A DNA stretch of 7,434 nt, from positions 1 through 7,434 of the forward strand of contig JAGBXH010000301.1 of assembly GCA_017629395.1 (NCBI GenBank), read 5' to 3'. Each line of letters begins with the position of its first letter. Positions within the stretch are counted from its first letter, which is position 1. Source of the stretch: Clostridia bacterium. GTDB taxonomy: Bacteria > Bacillota > Clostridia > Oscillospirales > CAG-272. Of the stretch, positions 4,395 through 7,434 are shown piece by piece. The notes below the pieces were generated by a model, which was not told the DNA's origin, searched no databases, and saw only the letters and a program-made list of their open reading frames with translations. The position numbers and the translations under genes were made by a program.

Positions 4395-4485
4395 TTTGAC
4401 ACGTAAAATGACGCCTCCCGACCGGATCCGTGCGCTTTCTTACCCCGGCATATGACAAAAAAAGTGCCGACGCTTCCGCTATAAT
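4395..4485 (+). promoter_or_regulatory. Putative Spo0A-activated spoIIE promoter
   Basis: An exact TATAAT lies at 4480-4485, and a -35-like ATGACA at 4452-4457 gives a 22-bp spacer. That is too long for an ordinary sigma-A promoter but matches the known Spo0A-activated spoIIG/spoIIE class, whose spacers are 21-22 bp. The minus strand of 4451-4459 reads TTTGTCATA, 8/9 to the 0A box TTTGTCRAA, and overlaps the -35. A second match to the TGTCRAA core is at 4395-4401. The start site would be near 4492, with GGAGG (4507-4511) 7 bp before the ATG. Confidence 0.65.
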
Positions 4486-4518
4486 GGTAGAAAAAACAAA
4501 CCGCACGGAGGTTCCCTT

Positions 4519-7026
4519 ATGCAACAAAACACCGAATACATATCAATCGAAGGACAAGCCCTTGGCAAGACCCGCATGCGGCTGCATACGGCATCCGCAG
4601 CGCGGCGCAGGCGCATTTTGTTGAGCGTGGTACGCAGCACGGGCATTATGCTGGTTTCATGGCTATTGGGGCTTTTGAGTGCGTTTTTCGGCACGTATCC
4701 CGCAGGGCTGGTCCTGCTGTGTGCCGCAAACAGCGGCGTCCCCTTTATTTTCACGGGGCTTTGTGCCTCTCTGCCCTTTATCGGTGCGCCGTGGGGCTAT
4801 CTTTGCGCATATCTTGGCATATTGATTCTGCGCGTGGCGGTCACACTTTTGGTTGGCAGCGGCAGAGCAAATCTGCGCAATTTGCCGCCTTTGCCCGCTG
4901 ACAGACTCAGCGCCGCCCTTTTGCAAATAGAGGACGGTGGCTTTTTCGGCACGCGCGGTGCGCTGCCCGATGCCGAGTCCAACCTGGACAAGCCAAGGCT
5001 GTTTTGCGAAGCACCGATTTTGCGCATGATGACGGGAGCAATTGCTGCGCTGATTGCGGGAGGATTTGCCATTGCGATCGGCGGCTTTCAATACTACGAT
5101 CTGTTCGGCACGCTGTTTTTGCTGGCAATCGTGCCCTTGGGCGTTGTTTTGACCGTTCCCTTTTTTATGCCGGAAAAGCAGCACCGCCTTTCGGGATACG
5201 TCGCTTTGACGGCGCTTTGCATGTGTACCGTGCTTGCAGCGCGACCCTTTGCGCTGCTTGGTATATCCGTAAGCCCTATAGCGGCAGCGTTGATGGTCTA
5301 CCTTGCGCTCAAGCGGCGCGGCTTTGCAGCCGCTATGATGTGCGCCGTCGGCTGCGGCGTGGCGTTTGACCCCATCCATTCCCCCATTTTCATCATAGGG
5401 CTTGTGCTATGGGTGCTGTGCGCACAGCTATCCGACAGGCTCGCGCTGGCAGCAGCGCTTGGCACAGCGCTTGGCTGGAGCGCACTGTTGGGCGGCTTTT
5501 TGGGGATGCTGACGGCACTCCCCACCGTGCTGACGTGCGGTGCTTTGCTGTTTGCGGCAGACAAATGGCTGCTGCCTGCGGCAGATGCCGCCGAGGTGGA
5601 AAGAGAGGACTGCGACTTTGCGGGCGAGAGTGAGTTTGCGCGCCTTGTGACAGAGGAAAGCAAGAGCATGAGCGCTTCGGAGCGTACCGAATGCATGGTG
5701 CAGGCGTTCACGGGGCTTTCCGAGACCTTTTACGAGCTTTCCGACAAGCTGCGCCGCCCCGCCCTTTTGGATCTGCGCCGCATTTGTGACGTTGCTTTTG
5801 AAAGCGCATGCGCCGACTGTCCGCGTCGGGAGATCTGCTGGGGCTCGGAGTACAGCACTACCCTGGAGGGCATTGGAAAGCTGACCTCCGCCCTGCATTT
5901 GACGGGCAAGGCAGACGCTTCCTGCTTGCCTGCACGTTTGCTTTCGGCTTGTCCGCGCACTGACCGCATCCTGACAAGTGCCAACGAGCAATGTGCAAGC
6001 GCCACCGCGCAGCTGCTTCAAAATGAGCACACACACGTATTTGCAGCCGACTATGCCGCCATTGCAGATCTTTTGACGGATGCCCTGCGTGAAAACAACG
6101 AGGAATTTTGCACCGATGCACAAACGGGCGAGCAAATTTACCGTTACCTGACAGACCAAGGCATTGCACTTGGCAGCATTGTGGTCAGCGGCAAGCGGCA
6201 AAAGCGCATCTGCGCACGCGGTGTGGGCTTTGGCAAGGGACGCGCAACGCCCGACGCCTTGCGCAAGGCGATTGAGAACATTTGCGCAACACCGCTTGCC
6301 GATCCCGTATTTGAGATCTCCCGCGACAGCACGATCATGATGCTTTGTGCACGCGATCGCTTTTCCGTTGCATACGCCACGGGCGTGATCCCCGCGCCTG
6401 CCGAGGTGCAAGCCGACCCGGACCGCCCCTCAGGTGACGCGCTTTGCTGCTTTGCAGGCAAAAGCTCGTATTTTTACGGCATTTTGTCCGACGGCATGGG
6501 CAGCGGCAAGCAAGCCGCCTTTTGTGCCGACGTCTGCACGATCTTTCTTGAAAAAATGCTGTACGCGGGCAACAGCCCCGAAATATCCCTGCGCATGCTC
6601 AATAACTATCTGCGCTCGCACTCGGATGCTCCCGAGGCGGAATGCTCGGTGGGCATTGACCTGGTGCGCATAGATCTCATCACGGGCACGGCGCACTTTA
6701 TCAAGGGCGGCGCCGTCCCCTCCTTCGTGCTGCGCGGCAAGCAGCTGCTCAAGATCAAGGCGCACACGCCGCCCATCGGCATTATGCACGCGGTGCAGGC
6801 GCAGATCATTCCCTTTGAGCTTTTGGAGGGTGACGTGATCGTCATGGTCAGCGACGGCATCACGGGCGGCAACGAGGATTGCCCCTGGCTGATCTCGCTG
6901 CTCTCGGGGGTCCCGCTTTCCGATCCCGCGGTATTAAAGGAAACCATACTGCTTCATGCTCGCGAGTCGGGCAGCAGGGACGACATGTCGGTCGCGGTCA
7001 TGCGCATCGATCAGCTGAGCGCGTAG
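4519..7026 (+). CDS. spoIIE: Stage II sporulation protein E (PP2C-type phosphatase)
   Basis: The protein has 835 residues, close to the ~827 of B. subtilis SpoIIE. The start is fixed by GGAGG at 4507-4511. Residues 1-33 form a basic cytoplasmic tail (AARRRR). About ten hydrophobic segments follow between ~34 and ~345. A central region then carries Cys423, Cys431, Cys434 and Cys440 (C-x7-C-x2-C-x5-CW, common in the family). The C-terminal PP2C domain shows LSDGMGSGKQAAF (Asp658, Gly659), FIKGGAVPSF, VSDGI (Asp779) and SRDDMSV (Asp821, Asp822), so the metal-binding acidic residues are present. In the known pathway SpoIIE localises with FtsZ to the polar septum and dephosphorylates SpoIIAA-P, which releases sigma-F in the forespore. 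It appears monocistronic. Its promoter resembles Spo0A-controlled ones. Neighbours are a divergent SLOG gene and a convergent P-type ATPase, not the tilS/hpt/ftsH group often seen. The assignment is firm. Confidence 0.98.
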   Translation: MQQNTEYISIEGQALGKTRMRLHTASAARRRRILLSVVRSTGIMLVSWLLGLLSAFFGTYPAGLVLLCAANSGVPFIFTGLCASLPFIGAPWGYLCAYLGILILRVAVTLLVGSGRANLRNLPPLPADRLSAALLQIEDGGFFGTRGALPDAESNLDKPRLFCEAPILRMMTGAIAALIAGGFAIAIGGFQYYDLFGTLFLLAIVPLGVVLTVPFFMPEKQHRLSGYVALTALCMCTVLAARPFALLGISVSPIAAALMVYLALKRRGFAAAMMCAVGCGVAFDPIHSPIFIIGLVLWVLCAQLSDRLALAAALGTALGWSALLGGFLGMLTALPTVLTCGALLFAADKWLLPAADAAEVEREDCDFAGESEFARLVTEESKSMSASERTECMVQAFTGLSETFYELSDKLRRPALLDLRRICDVAFESACADCPRREICWGSEYSTTLEGIGKLTSALHLTGKADASCLPARLLSACPRTDRILTSANEQCASATAQLLQNEHTHVFAADYAAIADLLTDALRENNEEFCTDAQTGEQIYRYLTDQGIALGSIVVSGKRQKRICARGVGFGKGRATPDALRKAIENICATPLADPVFEISRDSTIMMLCARDRFSVAYATGVIPAPAEVQADPDRPSGDALCCFAGKSSYFYGILSDGMGSGKQAAFCADVCTIFLEKMLYAGNSPEISLRMLNNYLRSHSDAPEAECSVGIDLVRIDLITGTAHFIKGGAVPSFVLRGKQLLKIKAHTPPIGIMHAVQAQIIPFELLEGDVIVMVSDGITGGNEDCPWLISLLSGVPLSDPAVLKETILLHARESGSRDDMSVAVMRIDQLSA

Positions 7027-7044
7027 CGCGGCACATACCGTCGT

Positions 7045-7067
7045 AGGGGCGATCAGTAATCGCCCGC
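7045..7067. repeat. Small palindromic element between convergent genes
   Basis: GGGCGAT (7047-7053) pairs with ATCGCCC (7059-7065) around the loop CAGTA, with GTAG before and GC after. No T tract follows on either strand. The layout resembles short GTAGGGGCG...CGCCCGC palindromes that are scattered in many gut Clostridia, and it could act as a weak bidirectional 3'-end structure. Only one copy is in the window, so dispersal is from general knowledge, not seen here. Confidence 0.5.
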
Positions 7068-7068
7068 T

Positions 7069-7434
7069 TCAATACCCCGTCCTTTTACCGCACAAACGCC
7101 ACACGATCTTGCGCAATAGCTCGGTGGGAATGGCTAAGAGAGCAAGCGAGAAGGTAAAGCCCAGCTCGGCAGGCGTTAAAGGGGCGGTACGCAGCACGCT
7201 GCCGCCAAGGTAGACGAACGCGATCTGTATGGCGGTCACGGCAAGCATGATGCCGACAAATCCGGGGTTTTTGCCAATGCCCGCAAACAGGCGCAACCTG
7301 TCGGTACGCGCCCCGAAGCAATTACACACCGACATGAAAATAAACAGCGCGAAAAACGCAGTCAGCAGATAAATGTCATCGGGCGCAGCGCGGAATCGCC
7401 CCGTAATGGCAGGCACGACCAGCATGCAAAGGCA
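7069..7434 (-). CDS. Cation-transporting P-type ATPase, C-terminal part
   Basis: This is the last ~121 residues of a protein whose 5' part lies beyond the right edge; the frame is open through 7434 and the stop TGA is at 7071-7069. It shows about four hydrophobic membrane segments with the layout of the Cation_ATPase_C domain. FMSVCNCFGARTDR matches the conserved helix end and loop, followed by LFAGIGKNPGF. AIQIAFVYLGG and LTPAELGFTFSLALLAIPTELLRK form the last two helices before a basic tail. In P2-type calcium or similar pumps these helices complete the transport domain. The phosphorylation and nucleotide domains are outside the window, so the ion cannot be stated. It is convergent with spoIIE, 42 bp apart. 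Confidence 0.85.
   Translation of the reverse strand, partial: CLCMLVVPAITGRFRAAPDDIYLLTAFFALFIFMSVCNCFGARTDRLRLFAGIGKNPGFVGIMLAVTAIQIAFVYLGGSVLRTAPLTPAELGFTFSLALLAIPTELLRKIVWRLCGKRTGY

Noticed and set aside
3785..4402. Longer 205-residue form of the SLOG protein
   Set aside because: The extra 46 residues would be encoded across the gene's own promoter and ribosome binding site and do not match the family's usual start.
4663..6411. Several long minus-strand frames inside spoIIE
   Set aside because: They are antisense shadows of a GC-rich gene, with Arg/Ala/Cys/His-rich composition and no ribosome binding sites or recognisable motifs.

Overview
The window looks like chromosomal DNA of a spore-forming, moderately GC-rich Clostridia-type member of the Bacillota. 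The evidence is a full-length SpoIIE, a bacterial tRNA-Pro(CGG) with encoded CCA, strong Shine-Dalgarno sites, sigma-A-type promoters and a YpsA-like SLOG protein. No species can be named from the sequence alone.

Layout. (1) 1-385 is an almost perfect fold-back: two 181-bp arms around a 23-bp centre. Each arm carries the same part of a glycosidase-like gene, one reading leftward out of the window and one rightward to 1515. The four arm differences all fall at third codon positions. (2) 1514-3501 is an AT-rich insert with one large gene, encoding a coiled-coil protein with a DUF4041-like middle and a C-terminal T5orf172/GIY-YIG nuclease domain. The insert is bracketed by 85-bp direct repeats that carry the 3' half of a tRNA-Pro-like sequence plus a terminator hairpin. 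(3) 3509-3729 is a minus-strand tRNA-Pro locus with a consensus sigma-A promoter, a degenerate tRNA-Pro-like copy first, an intact tRNA-Pro(CGG) second and a strong terminator last. (4) 3785-4264 is a minus-strand YpsA/DUF1273 SLOG gene with its own promoter. (5) Divergent from it, 4519-7026 is spoIIE, behind a promoter of Spo0A-activated type (22-bp spacer, 0A-like boxes). (6) 7069-7434 is the C-terminal end of a cation P-type ATPase, convergent with spoIIE.

Interpretation. Regions 4-6 look like ordinary core genome. The most interesting part is 1514-3501. A single compositionally foreign gene of a nuclease architecture linked to phage defence sits between tRNA-derived direct repeats, beside an intact tRNA and several tRNA remnants. 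This is what a tRNA-targeted cargo insertion would leave, but no integrase lies in the window, so mobility is inferred. The fold-back at the left edge is either a real head-to-head junction of two diverged copies or a chimera made from two closely related strains. The sequence alone cannot separate these.
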